Below are positions 9,417-20,846 of a stretch of 64,000 nucleotides of DNA, piece by piece. The position numbers and the translations under genes are program-made. Source of the stretch: Catillopecten margaritatus gill symbiont (GTDB lineage: Bacteria > Pseudomonadota > Gammaproteobacteria > PS1 > Pseudothioglobaceae); assembly GCA_037956075.1 (NCBI GenBank), contig CP138327.1, positions 1,116,001 to 1,180,000 of the forward strand, given 5' to 3'. The first letter of the stretch is position 1; the number at the start of each line of letters is the position of its first letter. Below the pieces are notes generated by a model. That model had not been told where the DNA came from, ran no database searches, and saw only the letters and a list, made by a program, of their open reading frames with translations.

Positions 9417-9538
9417 ATACCCTAATCCAAAGATATTAACCCAGTAATATTTAGCCGATTTTAAGCAAGGAAAAAATAACAAGATATAAAAAATGATAAT
9501 TTTGCCATTTATCGACAAAAATTTTAGGGTCTCAAAAT

Positions 9539-10708
9539 ATGAAAAACAAAGAATTCAACACAAAAGCCATCCGAGAAGGCTACCAAACCACTAACGAACA
9601 AGAGCATTCTGAAGCCATTTTTATGACTTCGAGTTTCAAATTTGACTCGGCGGAACAGGCGGCAGCGCGATTTTCTAAGGAGGAGCCGGGTAATATTTAT
9701 GCACGCTTTACCAATCCTACCGTTGACGCTTTTGAGCAAAAATTGGCAGCACTCGAGGGTGCGGAGGGGTGTGTTGCTACTTCATCGGGTATGGCGGCTA
9801 TTTTTGCTACGATTATGGCGTTGGTTGAGTCGGGTGACCATATTGTTGCTTCGCGCAATATGTTTGGTACTTCTATTGTGTTGCTCAATACCATTGTGAG
9901 TAAGTTTGATGTTGGCGTTACTTATGTTGATTTAAATGATTTATCGCAGTGGGAAAATGCAACTCAAGATGAGACAAAATTATTTTTATTAGAAACGCCT
10001 TCCAATCCATTGGGTGAAGTAGTAGATATTACTGCACTGAGTAAAATCAGTCGAAAAAATAATGTTTTATTGGCTGTGGATAATGTCATTCTCACGCCTG
10101 TATTACAAAAACCTATTGCGTTAGGAGCGGATATTGTTATCCACTCAGCTACCAAATATATTGACGGGCAAGGTCGTTGTTTGGCGGGTGCGGTTTTGGG
10201 CAATGAAGAAATTATTGAGAAAGTGGGTGCGTTTGCGCGTGCAACAGGGCCGAGTCTCAGTGCGTTTAATGCATGGATTGTGTTGAAAGGATTAGATACA
10301 TTGAGTCTTAGAATGAAAGCACACTCTGAAAATGCGCTCAAAATTGCCACTTGGCTGGAAAATCAACCCAAGGTGACGAAAGTGCATTACTTGGGCTTAG
10401 AATCTCATCCCCATCATCAACTTGCGAAAGCACAGCAGTCAGGGTTTAGTGGTATTGTTTCCTTTGAAATTGAAGGCGGGCAAGCGGCGGCATTTAAACT
10501 CATCAATGCGACTGAAATATTCTCCATTACTGCAAACTTAGGCGATACAAAATCTACGATTACACATCCTGCAACGACCACCCACGGTCGTTTAAACGAT
10601 GAAGAAAAAATAAATGCTGGCATCAATGATGAATTAATTCGGCTCTCAATCGGACTAGAAGATATCGATGATTTAATAGCAGATATAAACAGAGGACTTT
10701 TGGTATAA
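9539..10708 (+). CDS. metZ: O-succinylhomoserine sulfhydrylase
   Basis: PLP enzyme of the Cys/Met metabolism family; forms homocysteine from O-succinylhomoserine and sulfide in methionine synthesis. It has 389 residues, with PLP lysine K206 in 'IHSATKYIDGQG' and 'YARFTNPTVDAFEQKLAALEG' near residue 54. The usual 'DNTF' before 'TPVLQ' is 'DNVI' here. The metZ assignment over metB or metC rests partly on the purF-metZ synteny known from Pseudomonas. Direct use of sulfide would suit a sulfur-oxidising host. Confidence 0.85.
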   Translation: MKNKEFNTKAIREGYQTTNEQEHSEAIFMTSSFKFDSAEQAAARFSKEEPGNIYARFTNPTVDAFEQKLAALEGAEGCVATSSGMAAIFATIMALVESGDHIVASRNMFGTSIVLLNTIVSKFDVGVTYVDLNDLSQWENATQDETKLFLLETPSNPLGEVVDITALSKISRKNNVLLAVDNVILTPVLQKPIALGADIVIHSATKYIDGQGRCLAGAVLGNEEIIEKVGAFARATGPSLSAFNAWIVLKGLDTLSLRMKAHSENALKIATWLENQPKVTKVHYLGLESHPHHQLAKAQQSGFSGIVSFEIEGGQAAAFKLINATEIFSITANLGDTKSTITHPATTTHGRLNDEEKINAGINDELIRLSIGLEDIDDLIADINRGLLV

Positions 10709-10749
10709 TAAGATTCCAATTATAAAGTTAAAAAATAACAAACAAAACT

Positions 10750-11259
10750 ATGCAAAACTCCTATTCTTACGAAGACTTAATTAAATGCGGAAATGGTGAA
10801 TTGTTTGGACCGGGCAATGCACAATTGCCCCAACCGCCAATGCTGATGCTTGACCGTATTACCCATATTTCTAAGGATGGTGGCGAGTTTGGCAAAGGTG
10901 AAATTATTGCAGAATTAGACATTAACCCTGATTTATGGTTTTTTGATTGTCACTTTAATGAAGACCCAGTAATGCCTGGCTGTTTAGGGGTCGATGCAAT
11001 GTGGCAACTCATTGGCTTTTACTTGGGTTGGTTAGGTGGTCCCGGTCGTGGTCGCGCACTCGGTTCAGGTAATATTAAATTCACTGGTCAAGTCTTGCCA
11101 AGTGCTAAAAAAGTCACTTACAGAATCAATCTATCTCGTGTGATTGCACGCAAACTTTATATGGGTATTGGCGATGCAACAATGGAAGTTGATGGCAAAG
11201 TGATTTATGAAGCCACGAACCTAAAAGTAGGCTTATTCACCGATACAAGTAACTTCTAA
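10750..11259 (+). CDS. fabA: 3-hydroxydecanoyl-ACP dehydratase/isomerase
   Basis: Introduces the double bond of unsaturated fatty acids by dehydration and isomerisation at C10. It has 169 residues, with the catalytic pair His68 in '[10 protein letters not shown]' and Asp82 in 'GCLGVDAMW'. The stop overlaps the fabB start by one base, the usual fabA-fabB arrangement. A TATAAT at 10704-10709, inside the end of metZ, could serve as a local -10 box. Confidence 0.96.
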   Translation: MQNSYSYEDLIKCGNGELFGPGNAQLPQPPMLMLDRITHISKDGGEFGKGEIIAELDINPDLWFFDCHFNEDPVMPGCLGVDAMWQLIGFYLGWLGGPGRGRALGSGNIKFTGQVLPSAKKVTYRINLSRVIARKLYMGIGDATMEVDGKVIYEATNLKVGLFTDTSNF

Positions 11260-12476
11260 TGCAAAGAGTCGTTGTTACAGGAATGGGCATCGTTTCAAGT
11301 TTGGGTGCAAACTGTGGCGAAGTATTGGAATCCCTAAAAACCGCCAAATCTGGTATTAAATTTGATGAAAAATACGCAGAATTAGGGCTCAGGTCTCATG
11401 TTTCTGGACAAGTTGCCGAAGTGGATTCGAGTGAAATTATTGATAGAAAAATGAAACGCTTTATGGCGGATGCGGCGATTTATAATGCGGTTGCTTTAGA
11501 CGAAGCCATTAAGCAATCGGGTTTAACCGAAGACCAAGTTTCCAATGAGCGCACAGGTTTAATTATGGGTTCTGGCGGTGCTTCCAACCAAAATGTAGTG
11601 GAAGCTGCCGATATTTTAAGAGAAAAAGGCATTAAACGAGTTGGCCCTTATCGTGTACCTCGTACTATGGGCTCCACCACTTCCGCTTGTCTTTCTACAA
11701 TGTTTAAAATTAAAGGCATTAACTACTCAATCAGTTCCGCCTGCTCAACCAGTGCACACTGCATCGGCAATGCCATGGAACAAATTCAACTTGGCAAACA
11801 AGATGTGGTTTTTGCAGGCGGTGGTGAAGAATTGGACTGGTCATTAACCATGTTGTTTGATGCAATGGGTGCCTTATCTTCTAAGTATAACGAAACCCCT
11901 GAAAAAGCTTCTCGTGCTTATGATGCAGACCGTGATGGTTTTGTCATTTCAGGTGGAGGTGGTGCGTTAGTATTGGAATCTTTAGAACACGCCGAAGCGC
12001 GTGGTGCAACCATCCTTGCAGAATTAACAGGTTATGGCGCAACTTCTGATGGCTACGACATGGTCGCCCCATCAGGCGAAGGCGCTAAACGCTGCATGCA
12101 ACTTGCCATCTCAACAGTCAATGGCCCAATTGATTATATCAATGCACACGGCACCTCAACACCCGTCGGCGATGTTAAAGAACTCGGTGCAATTAAAGCG
12201 GTATTTGGTGATAATGTGCCAAATGTTGGCTCAACTAAATCACTCTCTGGTCATGCGCTTGGTGCAGCAGGTGTCAACGAATCTATCTATTCGTTACTAA
12301 TGTTGCAAAACGACTTTATGGCAGAATCTGTCAATATCGAGACTTTGGACGAAGCTGCCGAAGGAGTGCCAATCGTTCAAACAACAACGGTGCAATCACT
12401 CAATCGAGTCATGTCAAACAGTTTCGGTTTTGGTGGTACAAATGCTTGTTTGGTATTTGAAAAATTTAAGAAATAA
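11259..12476 (+). CDS. fabB: Beta-ketoacyl-ACP synthase I
   Basis: Condensing enzyme that elongates the unsaturated intermediate made by FabA. The 405-residue thiolase-fold protein has nucleophile Cys162 in '[10 protein letters not shown]' and two catalytic histidines in '[12 protein letters not shown]' and '[10 protein letters not shown]'. It is coupled to fabA and followed by a strong hairpin terminator. Confidence 0.96.
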   Translation: MQRVVVTGMGIVSSLGANCGEVLESLKTAKSGIKFDEKYAELGLRSHVSGQVAEVDSSEIIDRKMKRFMADAAIYNAVALDEAIKQSGLTEDQVSNERTGLIMGSGGASNQNVVEAADILREKGIKRVGPYRVPRTMGSTTSACLSTMFKIKGINYSISSACSTSAHCIGNAMEQIQLGKQDVVFAGGGEELDWSLTMLFDAMGALSSKYNETPEKASRAYDADRDGFVISGGGGALVLESLEHAEARGATILAELTGYGATSDGYDMVAPSGEGAKRCMQLAISTVNGPIDYINAHGTSTPVGDVKELGAIKAVFGDNVPNVGSTKSLSGHALGAAGVNESIYSLLMLQNDFMAESVNIETLDEAAEGVPIVQTTTVQSLNRVMSNSFGFGGTNACLVFEKFKK

Positions 12477-12482
12477 ATCTTT

Positions 12483-12501
12483 GAGACCTTTGTATTGGGT
12501 A
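12483..12501. repeat. Solitary MITE-end-like sequence
   Basis: Just after fabB, a 19-nt stretch beginning GAGACCTTTGTATTGGG closely matches the terminal repeat of the MITE at 21640-21802. No opposite end is visible, so this is either a decayed copy or a chance match. Confidence 0.35.
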
Positions 12502-12532
12502 AAAAAAAGACCGCATTTAGCGGTCTTTTTTA
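12501..12532. terminator. Bidirectional terminator between fabB and secF
   Basis: An A-run, the stem AAAGACCGC/GCGGTCTTT with an ATTTA loop, and a T-run make an intrinsic terminator that works in both directions for the convergent fabB and secF genes. Confidence 0.9.
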
Positions 12533-12555
12533 TTGTGTGCTCTGTGCAAAAAGAA

Positions 12556-13476
12556 CTAAGGACGATTATCAACCGCCTGCTCTTCTTTCTCTGATGGCAA
12601 CAAATCCTCTTTACTAATACCCAACACCAAAATCATTGTACTTGCGACATAAATGGAAGAATAAGTACCAACCACCACGCCAATCAAAAGTGCCAAGGCA
12701 AAACTGTGGATAATTTCACCGCCAAGGTAGAATAATGCCACCAATACTAACAAGGTGGTTACTGAGGTCATAATGGTTCTGGAGAGTGTTTGGTTGAGTG
12801 CGCCATTCACAATCTTTGCGGGGTCTGTATGACGAGTTGAGAGGAAGTTTTCACGGATACGGTCAAAAACTACAATCGTATCATTCAGTGAGTAGCCTAT
12901 GACTGCCAAAATCGCTGCCAATACGGTCAAATCAAATTCTATTTGCAGAATTGAAAAAACACCCAAAGTAATAATAACATCGTGAATAAGGGCTGAGATT
13001 GAGCCTAAAGCAAAGCGATATTCAAAGCGAAATGCCACATAAATCAAAATACCAATTAACGCATACAACATCGCCAAACCACCATCGTTGGTCAATTCTT
13101 CACCAACCTTGGGTCCGACAAATTCTACTCGACGAATATCAACGCCATCGCCTAATAAATGGATAATTCTAGAACTGAGTTTTGCACTGGAAATGGCTTG
13201 TGGTTCAAGACGGATTAAAATTTCTTTAGTTGAACCAAAATACTGCACATTAACTCCCCTAAACTCTGCGTCACTTAATGCTTTTCTAATATCCGCCAAA
13301 TTCGCATCTTGCTGGTAACCCACTTCTAACAAAGTCCCACCCGTAAAGTCAATGCCGAACTTTAGTCCATTCGTTGTTAATGAAAAGATAGAGGTAACAA
13401 TCAGCAACAATGAAAAAATAATCGCATAAGTACGCTTGCCAACAAAATCAATCGTAGGAATGTTTAATGCCTTCAT
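12556..13476 (-). CDS. secF: Protein translocase subunit SecF
   Basis: RND-type membrane protein that with SecD uses the proton-motive force to aid Sec export. The 306 residues include a first span near 15-35, a periplasmic domain ('FGIDFTGGTLLEVGY'), then five spans with 'IGYSLNDTIVVFDRIREN' near residue 190. Its ATG overlaps the secD stop by four bases. Confidence 0.95.
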   Translation of the reverse strand: MKALNIPTIDFVGKRTYAIIFSLLLIVTSIFSLTTNGLKFGIDFTGGTLLEVGYQQDANLADIRKALSDAEFRGVNVQYFGSTKEILIRLEPQAISSAKLSSRIIHLLGDGVDIRRVEFVGPKVGEELTNDGGLAMLYALIGILIYVAFRFEYRFALGSISALIHDVIITLGVFSILQIEFDLTVLAAILAVIGYSLNDTIVVFDRIRENFLSTRHTDPAKIVNGALNQTLSRTIMTSVTTLLVLVALFYLGGEIIHSFALALLIGVVVGTYSSIYVASTMILVLGISKEDLLPSEKEEQAVDNRP

Positions 13477-15326
13477 ATAGATAACTCCTGTGTTTTTTTA
13501 CCGCCGTAAATTTTATTGATAATTGCCCTTGAAACAATAATTGCCGTGAACATTGAAGTAACGATGCCGATAGACAAAGTAATGGCAAAACCTTTAATCG
13601 GCCCCGTGCCAAAACTGAACAACACCAACGCCGCAATCAGCGTGGTAATATTCGCATCCGCAATTGTCAATACTGCCTTGTCATAACCACTGGAAATGGC
13701 TTTTTGGATGTTGCTGTCCACTCCCAATTCTTCCTTAATACGCTCGAAAATCAAAACATTCGCATCAACTGCCATTCCCACCGTTAAAACAATACCTGCA
13801 ATCCCTGGCAAAGTCAGTGTCGCTTGTAATAATGACAGCACCGCCACAATCATCACCAAGTTCAATGTTAATGCCACATTTGCCACCATACCAAATACCC
13901 GATAACGAAACGCCATAAAAATAAGCACCAAGACAAAACCAACAATCACACTGAGTACACCTTTAGCAATATTATCCGCACCAAGGCTTGGACCAATGGT
14001 GCGTTCTTCAATGATTTCAATTGGTGCTGAAAGCGAACCCGCTCTAAGTAACAAGGCTAAATTGCGTGCCTCTCGTGCACTGTCAATCCCTGTGATTTGA
14101 AAACGCGTCGAGAAAGTGCCTTGAATCGTTGCCGCATTGATAATGTCTTTGGTTGTTGTGCGTTTTTTAACAATCTTGTCGCCTTTGCGTATTGTCTCCA
14201 CCTTATTTTCAATAAACACAACTGCCATACGATGATGCAAATATTTCTTTGTGGTATCCAGCATCGCACGACCACCCACACTATCCAAGGTAATATTTAC
14301 CTGTGGTGTGCTGCTTTCTTGGTCAATACCAGACGCTGCACCCGTGATATTTTCACCCGTGGCAATCACTCTGGTTTTCAACAACAAAGGGGTGCCCTCT
14401 TTAAAATAATACAATTTTGACCCAATCGGTGTTCTGCCAGACCGAATGGCTGCTTGTGGGTCATTTTTTTCGTCCACCAATCTAAATTCCAAAGTTGCCA
14501 CCGCACCCAAAATCTCTTTCGCTCTCGCCGTATCTTGCACACCTGGTAATTGCACCACAATCCGTTCCAAACCCTGCTGTTGAATAATCGGCTCTGCCAC
14601 ACCCAACTCATTAACTCGGTTTCTCAAGGTAATAATATTTTGTTTTAGTGCGTTACTCTTAGCCTGTTTTTTTGCATCTTCACTAATACCTACAAAAATC
14701 ATTGACGCATCTTCATTATTCGCCTCCAAAATCACCAAATCGACTAACTCTGACTTGATAATTTGTAACACTTTGTCTCTTGATTCAGGCTTTTTAAGGC
14801 GAATGGCAATACCAGCACCTTCTTTCTTAATACTCTTATACAAACGATCAGCTCGCAACAAAGTACGCAATTCATTATAGTGCTTATCAATCGACATCGA
14901 AAGAACGGATTGCATATCCACCTCCAACAAGAAATGCACACCACCACGCAAATCCAAACCGAGTGACATCGCCTTACCCCCAAAACCAGCTAGCCATGAA
15001 GGCACCGAAGGTGCAAGATTTAAGGCAACCACATAGTTACGACCCAATCCCGTTTTAAGATGCTCATTGGCAGAAAGCTGACTGGCATTATCCGCAAAAC
15101 GCACCAAAATGCGACGACCCGACAAAGTCGCCGATTTGTAACTAACGCCCTTGTTTTCCAAAGTGTTTTTAATTCTTGATAAATCAGACTCGGTAATAAC
15201 CCTATCCCCAGCACTTGACACTTGCACTGCCAAATCCGAACCAAAAATATTGGGTAAAGCATACAAAAAAGAGAGCAATAAGAAAAAGGCAATCAGTGCA
15301 TTTTTAAGAGTTGAATATTGATTCAT
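13473..15326 (-). CDS. secD: Protein translocase subunit SecD
   Basis: Partner of SecF. The 617 residues are of normal length: an N-terminal span, the D1 motif 'LGLDLRGGVHFLLEVD' near 122, a large periplasmic region with P1 and P4 domains, and 'GMAVDANVLIFERIKEE' in span 4 near residue 525. It lies between yajC and secF in the standard order, all reading leftward. Confidence 0.96.
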   Translation of the reverse strand: MNQYSTLKNALIAFFLLLSFLYALPNIFGSDLAVQVSSAGDRVITESDLSRIKNTLENKGVSYKSATLSGRRILVRFADNASQLSANEHLKTGLGRNYVVALNLAPSVPSWLAGFGGKAMSLGLDLRGGVHFLLEVDMQSVLSMSIDKHYNELRTLLRADRLYKSIKKEGAGIAIRLKKPESRDKVLQIIKSELVDLVILEANNEDASMIFVGISEDAKKQAKSNALKQNIITLRNRVNELGVAEPIIQQQGLERIVVQLPGVQDTARAKEILGAVATLEFRLVDEKNDPQAAIRSGRTPIGSKLYYFKEGTPLLLKTRVIATGENITGAASGIDQESSTPQVNITLDSVGGRAMLDTTKKYLHHRMAVVFIENKVETIRKGDKIVKKRTTTKDIINAATIQGTFSTRFQITGIDSAREARNLALLLRAGSLSAPIEIIEERTIGPSLGADNIAKGVLSVIVGFVLVLIFMAFRYRVFGMVANVALTLNLVMIVAVLSLLQATLTLPGIAGIVLTVGMAVDANVLIFERIKEELGVDSNIQKAISSGYDKAVLTIADANITTLIAALVLFSFGTGPIKGFAITLSIGIVTSMFTAIIVSRAIINKIYGGKKTQELSI

Positions 15327-15386
15327 ATTTTTTTAAACATAAGAAGTTGAACCACTTACATTGTCCATTAAGTTAAATTGCGTGAG

Positions 15387-15731
15387 TTAAATTTTGGCAC
15401 TGCCTTTAGGCAATTTTTGATTAATACCTTGCTTTTGTACTTTGATAATCACACCACTGGCAATTTCAAGCGTCGCAAAAGAGTCGTCAACTGACTTCAC
15501 CACGCCAATCACACCACCATTAGTCACCACTTCATCGCCTGCTTTCATCGCTCCTAACAACGCCTTATGGTCTTTGGCGCGTTTTTGCTGTGGTCGAATG
15601 AGTAAAAAATAAAAAATAACAAACAATAATACCATTGGTATTAAGTCGCCCAATCCACCAAAACCCGATACTGCCCCTGTCACTTCGCCCTCTGCAAATG
15701 CAGGGGGTATGATTAAATCTAATAAATTCAT
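15387..15731 (-). CDS. yajC: Preprotein translocase subunit YajC
   Basis: Small single-span component of the SecDF-YajC complex, 114 residues. The span 'LIPMVLLFVIFYFLLIRPQ' is followed by the conserved 'QQKRAKDHKALL' and a small beta domain ending in 'LPKGSAKI'. It is slightly longer than the E. coli protein at its N-terminus. tgt, the usual upstream neighbour, is replaced by serS. Confidence 0.93.
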   Translation of the reverse strand: MNLLDLIIPPAFAEGEVTGAVSGFGGLGDLIPMVLLFVIFYFLLIRPQQKRAKDHKALLGAMKAGDEVVTNGGVIGVVKSVDDSFATLEIASGVIIKVQKQGINQKLPKGSAKI

Positions 15732-15742
15732 TGTTTTTTCTC

Positions 15743-17047
<1,305 letters not shown>

Positions 17048-17097
17048 TTATATATGAGCAATATTACCCGCTCAAAAATTTATCAAGGAATTATACT

Positions 17098-17385
17098 ATG
17101 TTCAACTCATTTTCGGGCGACGATGCTTGTAAACTCTTAGCCGACGGCGCTCAATTAGTCGATGTTCGTTCCTCCTCTGAATTTGCACAAGGCGCACTAC
17201 CCAATGCCGTCAATTTACCTTTGCAATCTATTATGAATGCCAAAAATATTATCGATGTTGATAAACCTGTTGTTTTGTACTGCGTTTCAGGCGCTCGCTC
17301 TTCAACGGCTAAAAATTATCTGCTGCAAATGGGCTTTGACAATGTCAACGACCTTGGTTCATTCAAAAACTATAACTGCGAATAA
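17098..17385 (+). CDS. Rhodanese-like sulfurtransferase, single domain
   Basis: A 95-residue single rhodanese domain. The active-site loop 'CVSGARS' (Cys-x5) and the leading 'LVDVRSSSEFAQGALPNAVNLP' are intact, so persulfide transfer is possible. The ORF is open upstream to 17017, but ATG 17098 is preceded by AAGGA at good spacing and gives the normal domain start. Substrate and partner are unknown; cytoplasmic, no signal peptide. Confidence 0.88.
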   Translation: MFNSFSGDDACKLLADGAQLVDVRSSSEFAQGALPNAVNLPLQSIMNAKNIIDVDKPVVLYCVSGARSSTAKNYLLQMGFDNVNDLGSFKNYNCE

Positions 17386-17428
17386 ACCTTTCTTGGTAAT
17401 TTTAGCCAAATAGGATAAAATTGACCCC

Positions 17429-18061
17429 ATGAGAGTTAAAAGCAAATGGCACAAAACCCAAGTTAAAACCATCGAAGACATCGGTGGCGCAATGGCGTTT
17501 ATTTGCTGGCGTATCACCAAAAATCATCTTGAAGACTTAATCAACGAAGGCTTTTTTATCGAAAAAGAACAAGTTTTTGATGTTATTGCCGAATATTTGT
17601 GTTTCCTCATTCAATCCATCGACCGCCTAGTCTTCAAAGCACTGACCACCGAACAACGCCAAGAACTCATCAATAAATTGGCAAAACAATCCGCCTTTTA
17701 TTATCAAGAAAATAAACAAGACCGCATCGGCGAAGGCAATCACTGGAAGGCTTTTGTCAATACTTATAATCAACGCTCACAAGATTATTCAGATTATGAT
17801 TTTATCAACAATGAACCTGATTATCATTTTCTCAGATACTTCGCTGAAAAAGTTAAACTGGCTATGACCGATGTCGATGAAAAATGGATTGTGCAACAAA
17901 TGATTGAAATCCAAGCGCCCAAAGCCTTCAAGAAAATCAGTGAAAGTGTTGATGATTTAGTCTCAGTTGATAGCATCATTTCCAAAACAGAACAAATCAA
18001 GCGCCAAGAAGAAAAAATCCCCCGCGCCAAGCGACAATCTACTCGTTCAGATTTACAATAA
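17429..18061 (+). CDS. Hypothetical protein
   Basis: A 210-residue protein, mostly helical and charged, with no signal peptide or membrane span. I do not recognise the family. The C-terminal 40 residues are strongly basic ('EEKIPRAKRQSTRS'), which might bind nucleic acid. It stands alone between the rhodanese and the convergent fghA. Confidence 0.7.
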   Translation: MRVKSKWHKTQVKTIEDIGGAMAFICWRITKNHLEDLINEGFFIEKEQVFDVIAEYLCFLIQSIDRLVFKALTTEQRQELINKLAKQSAFYYQENKQDRIGEGNHWKAFVNTYNQRSQDYSDYDFINNEPDYHFLRYFAEKVKLAMTDVDEKWIVQQMIEIQAPKAFKKISESVDDLVSVDSIISKTEQIKRQEEKIPRAKRQSTRSDLQ

Positions 18062-18069
18062 ACTTATTG

Positions 18070-18906
18070 CTACCTTAATAAATACCGCCTATGGTAACGC
18101 AAATGCTCGCCAATAAATGACGCAATAAAGTGGTAACTATGGTCATAGCCTTCCTGTATCCTTACTGTCAAAGGTTGCTCCATTTTATCGCATGCCTTTT
18201 GCAGGTTTTCAGGAAGCAATTGTTTTTCATCATAAAACTCATCTGCCAGACCCTGGTCTATCAAAATATCCGTTACTTTTGCACCGCTTTCAACTAAACA
18301 AGTGGCATCGTAGGCTTCCCAAGTTTTTTCATCATCGCCTAAATAAGCGCCAAAACAACCTTTGCCCCAACCACAGTTAATGGGGTTACAAATAGGGGAA
18401 AAAGCAGAAACTGATTGATAACTGTCCGGATTTTTTAAGGCAATGATTAATGCACCATGCCCACCCATTGAATGCCCTGAAATTGATTTAAGATTTGAAA
18501 CAGGCAATTCTTTTTCAATTAATGCAGGCAATTCATCAACAATATAATCATACATTTGATAATGCTTTTGCCAAGGATTTTGAGTGGCGTTAACATAAAA
18601 CCCCGCCCCTTTACCAAGGTCATAACGCTCAAGTTCATCCGCAACTTCATCGCCCCGTGGCGAAGTATCTGGAAAAATAACTGCAATCCCTTCTTCGGCA
18701 GCATACCGTGCCATGCCTGCTTTAGTTCGGGCATTATCATCGCTGCAAGTCAAACCTGATAGCCAATATAAAGTAGGAACTTTTGTACTTTCAGCTTGTG
18801 GGGGTAAATAGACTGAAAAAGTCATCTCGCAATTATTAACTTTTGATGGGTGCGTGTAGCGTTTTAAAAATCCGCCAAACTCCTTAATGCTTTCAATTTC
18901 TTTCAT
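18070..18906 (-). CDS. fghA: S-formylglutathione hydrolase
   Basis: Esterase-D family alpha/beta hydrolase releasing formate and glutathione, the last step of glutathione-dependent formaldehyde oxidation. It has 278 residues, with nucleophile Ser146 in 'GHSMGGHG' and 'LSGLTCSDDN' near 49. It follows adhC, but a 161-bp MITE lies between them. The MITE end reads AAAGG then TCTCT then ATG on this strand and is the only plausible ribosome-binding site. Confidence 0.94.
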   Translation of the reverse strand: MKEIESIKEFGGFLKRYTHPSKVNNCEMTFSVYLPPQAESTKVPTLYWLSGLTCSDDNARTKAGMARYAAEEGIAVIFPDTSPRGDEVADELERYDLGKGAGFYVNATQNPWQKHYQMYDYIVDELPALIEKELPVSNLKSISGHSMGGHGALIIALKNPDSYQSVSAFSPICNPINCGWGKGCFGAYLGDDEKTWEAYDATCLVESGAKVTDILIDQGLADEFYDEKQLLPENLQKACDKMEQPLTVRIQEGYDHSYHFIASFIGEHLRYHRRYLLR

Positions 18907-18907
18907 A

Positions 18908-19068
18908 GAGACCTTTGCATAAATAGGGATGATTAGAAAAATGACCGATTTTATTAAATTGGGAATTTTTTAAATCCACTCCTAGCAAGGCTAAGGGTGT
19001 TTTTAAAAAGTTTTCAATTTGATGAAAAGTGGCGTTTTGATGATTATTCATATTTATGCAAAGGTCTC
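18908..19068. mobile_element. MITE-like element, 161 bp, upstream of fghA
   Basis: The ends are perfect inverted repeats (GAGACCTTTGCATAAATA at 18908-18925 and its complement at 19051-19068), flanked by a 5-bp direct repeat TCATA (18903-18907 and 19069-19073) that fits a target-site duplication. There is no coding capacity. The interior shares a 'CCTAGCA-GG' motif and overall layout with the second element at 21640-21802, so both belong to one non-autonomous family. The mobilising transposase is not in the window. Confidence 0.85.
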
Positions 19069-19081
19069 TCATAATTGATGC

Positions 19082-20191
19082 CTAAAAAATGATGACCGAA
19101 CGAATACTTTTACCCTCGTGCATTAAGTCAAAAGCGTGATTAATATCCTCCAAACTCATTGTATGTGTGACCAAACTGTCCAATTCAATCTCACCATTCA
19201 TATACCTATCGACATAGCCCGGTAACTCTGTACGGCCTTTAACACCACCAAAAGCCGTACCCATCCAAGTGCGTCCAACAACCAAATTAAACGGTCGTGT
19301 TTCAATAGTTTGTCCAGCGCCAGCAACACCAATCACGGTAGAAACACCCCAACCCATATGCGTACATTCCAAAGCATCACGCATCACTTGTGGATTGCCA
19401 ATACATTCAAAAGAATAGTCTGGTCCGCCGTTAAAAGTATCTTGCATATATTCAACAAACGAGCCATTAATTTCAGCTGGATTGACAAAATCCGTTGCAC
19501 CTAATTGCTTGGCAAATTCAAATTTATCAGGATTAATATCAATGGCAATAATGCGTTTAGCCTTTGCCATCACCGCACCTTGGATACAAGATAACCCAAT
19601 ACCGCCTAATCCAAATACAGCAACGGTAGAGCCCGCTTCCACTTTAGCAGTATTTAACACTGCACCAATACCTGTTGTTACGCCACAACCTAATAAACAC
19701 ACTTTATCAAGGGGTGCAGCTTTATTAACTTTTGCCAAGGCAATTTCAGGTACAACGGTGTATTCGGCAAAAGTTGAGCAACCCATATAATGGAAAATAT
19801 CCCTACCATTTTGAGAAAATCGTCTGGTTTTATCAGGCATATAACCCGTCCAAATCGTCGGTGCAATGGTTTGGCATAAATTAGATTTTGTAGAATTACA
19901 ATACTCGCAATCACCACATTCTGCAATATAAAGTGGAATAACATGGTCGCCGACTTGAAGGTCTTTAACCCCTTCACCAAGTTCAACAACTTCACAGCCA
20001 CCTTCATGCCCTAAAATACAAGGAAATGAGCCTTCAGGGTCATCGCCAGACAAGGTAAATGCGTCTGTATGACACACACCAGAAGCAATAACTTTTACCA
20101 AAACCTCGCCTTTTTTAGGACCCATAACCTCCACTTCTTCAATAGAGAGTGGTTTTTTCGCCTCCCAGGCGACTGCTGCTTTTATTTTCAT
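19082..20191 (-). CDS. adhC: S-(hydroxymethyl)glutathione dehydrogenase, class III alcohol dehydrogenase
   Basis: Zinc- and NAD-dependent enzyme oxidising S-hydroxymethylglutathione to S-formylglutathione. The 369 residues include the catalytic zinc ligand in '[10 protein letters not shown]', structural zinc cysteines in '[15 protein letters not shown]' and the nucleotide loop '[10 protein letters not shown]'. It is also called frmA. It sits between gfa and fghA in one leftward unit; AAAAGGA precedes its ATG. Confidence 0.94.
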   Translation of the reverse strand: MKIKAAVAWEAKKPLSIEEVEVMGPKKGEVLVKVIASGVCHTDAFTLSGDDPEGSFPCILGHEGGCEVVELGEGVKDLQVGDHVIPLYIAECGDCEYCNSTKSNLCQTIAPTIWTGYMPDKTRRFSQNGRDIFHYMGCSTFAEYTVVPEIALAKVNKAAPLDKVCLLGCGVTTGIGAVLNTAKVEAGSTVAVFGLGGIGLSCIQGAVMAKAKRIIAIDINPDKFEFAKQLGATDFVNPAEINGSFVEYMQDTFNGGPDYSFECIGNPQVMRDALECTHMGWGVSTVIGVAGAGQTIETRPFNLVVGRTWMGTAFGGVKGRTELPGYVDRYMNGEIELDSLVTHTMSLEDINHAFDLMHEGKSIRSVIIF

Positions 20192-20226
20192 ATTTTTTCC
20201 TTTTTAAATAATTTTACTGGATAAAG

Positions 20227-20781
20227 TTAAGCGTTATTCGCTACATGTGTGGCAATCGCATCCATTAATGCTGGATTTAACGCATCATATGGTTCTAAAC
20301 CTAACTCGGTTAATCGTGCTCTAATTGCACCCATATCATCAGGGTTTGTGCCTGATTCAATCACTGAAGAAACAAACGCTGCAAATCTAGGTGCTGCCCA
20401 GCCAGTGCTGTCTGATAACTCGGTATGCACAAAGTCCAAACCATAGAAAGGATGCCCTTCGTCTTCGATACGACCATACATATGAGTACCACATTCTTTG
20501 CAGGCATAGCGCTGAATGACTTGTGTATCATCAATAATAGCTAATTTATCTGCATTTTCCGTTACACTTAATTCATCACGAGAAACCACGGCAACTTGTG
20601 AAAATAAAACGCCTTCTGGCTTCCAACATTGTGTACAACCACAAACATGGTTATGTGCAGTTTGTGCGGTGATTTGAACTTTTGCTAGGTTACTGGCACA
20701 ATTATAAGATAGCGTGCCGCCTGAAAACCCATCGTCGGTGGGTGAAATACTATTATCTACAGCGGGGTGTATGTGTGTCAT
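20227..20781 (-). CDS. gfa: S-(hydroxymethyl)glutathione synthase (Gfa family)
   Basis: Glutathione-dependent formaldehyde-activating family, 184 residues, with zinc-binding cysteines in 'CGCTQCW' and 'CKECGTH'. Members are proposed to promote the adduct of formaldehyde and glutathione, though the enzymatic role is debated. It is the first gene of the gfa-adhC-fghA unit and faces the tetR gene, making this a complete formaldehyde-to-formate module. Confidence 0.88.
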   Translation of the reverse strand: MTHIHPAVDNSISPTDDGFSGGTLSYNCASNLAKVQITAQTAHNHVCGCTQCWKPEGVLFSQVAVVSRDELSVTENADKLAIIDDTQVIQRYACKECGTHMYGRIEDEGHPFYGLDFVHTELSDSTGWAAPRFAAFVSSVIESGTNPDDMGAIRARLTELGLEPYDALNPALMDAIATHVANNA

Positions 20782-20804
20782 ATTTTTTTCCTTTAAAAGA
20801 CCCT

Positions 20805-20821
20805 TTCATATTTATGCAAAG
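20805..20821. repeat. Fragment of MITE terminal repeat
   Basis: 17 nt (TTCATATTTATGCAAAG) identical to the right end of the MITE at 18908-19068. It lies in the gfa promoter region. A short related piece (ATGCAAAGG) lies at 20886-20894 near tetR. This is probably a decayed insertion. Confidence 0.45.
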
Positions 20822-20846
20822 ACTTCGTATTATATATCAAAAATAG

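Noticed and set aside
9524..9538. GGGTCTCAAAAT just before metZ as a MITE end
   Set aside because: Only about seven bases match and there is no opposite end; likely chance.
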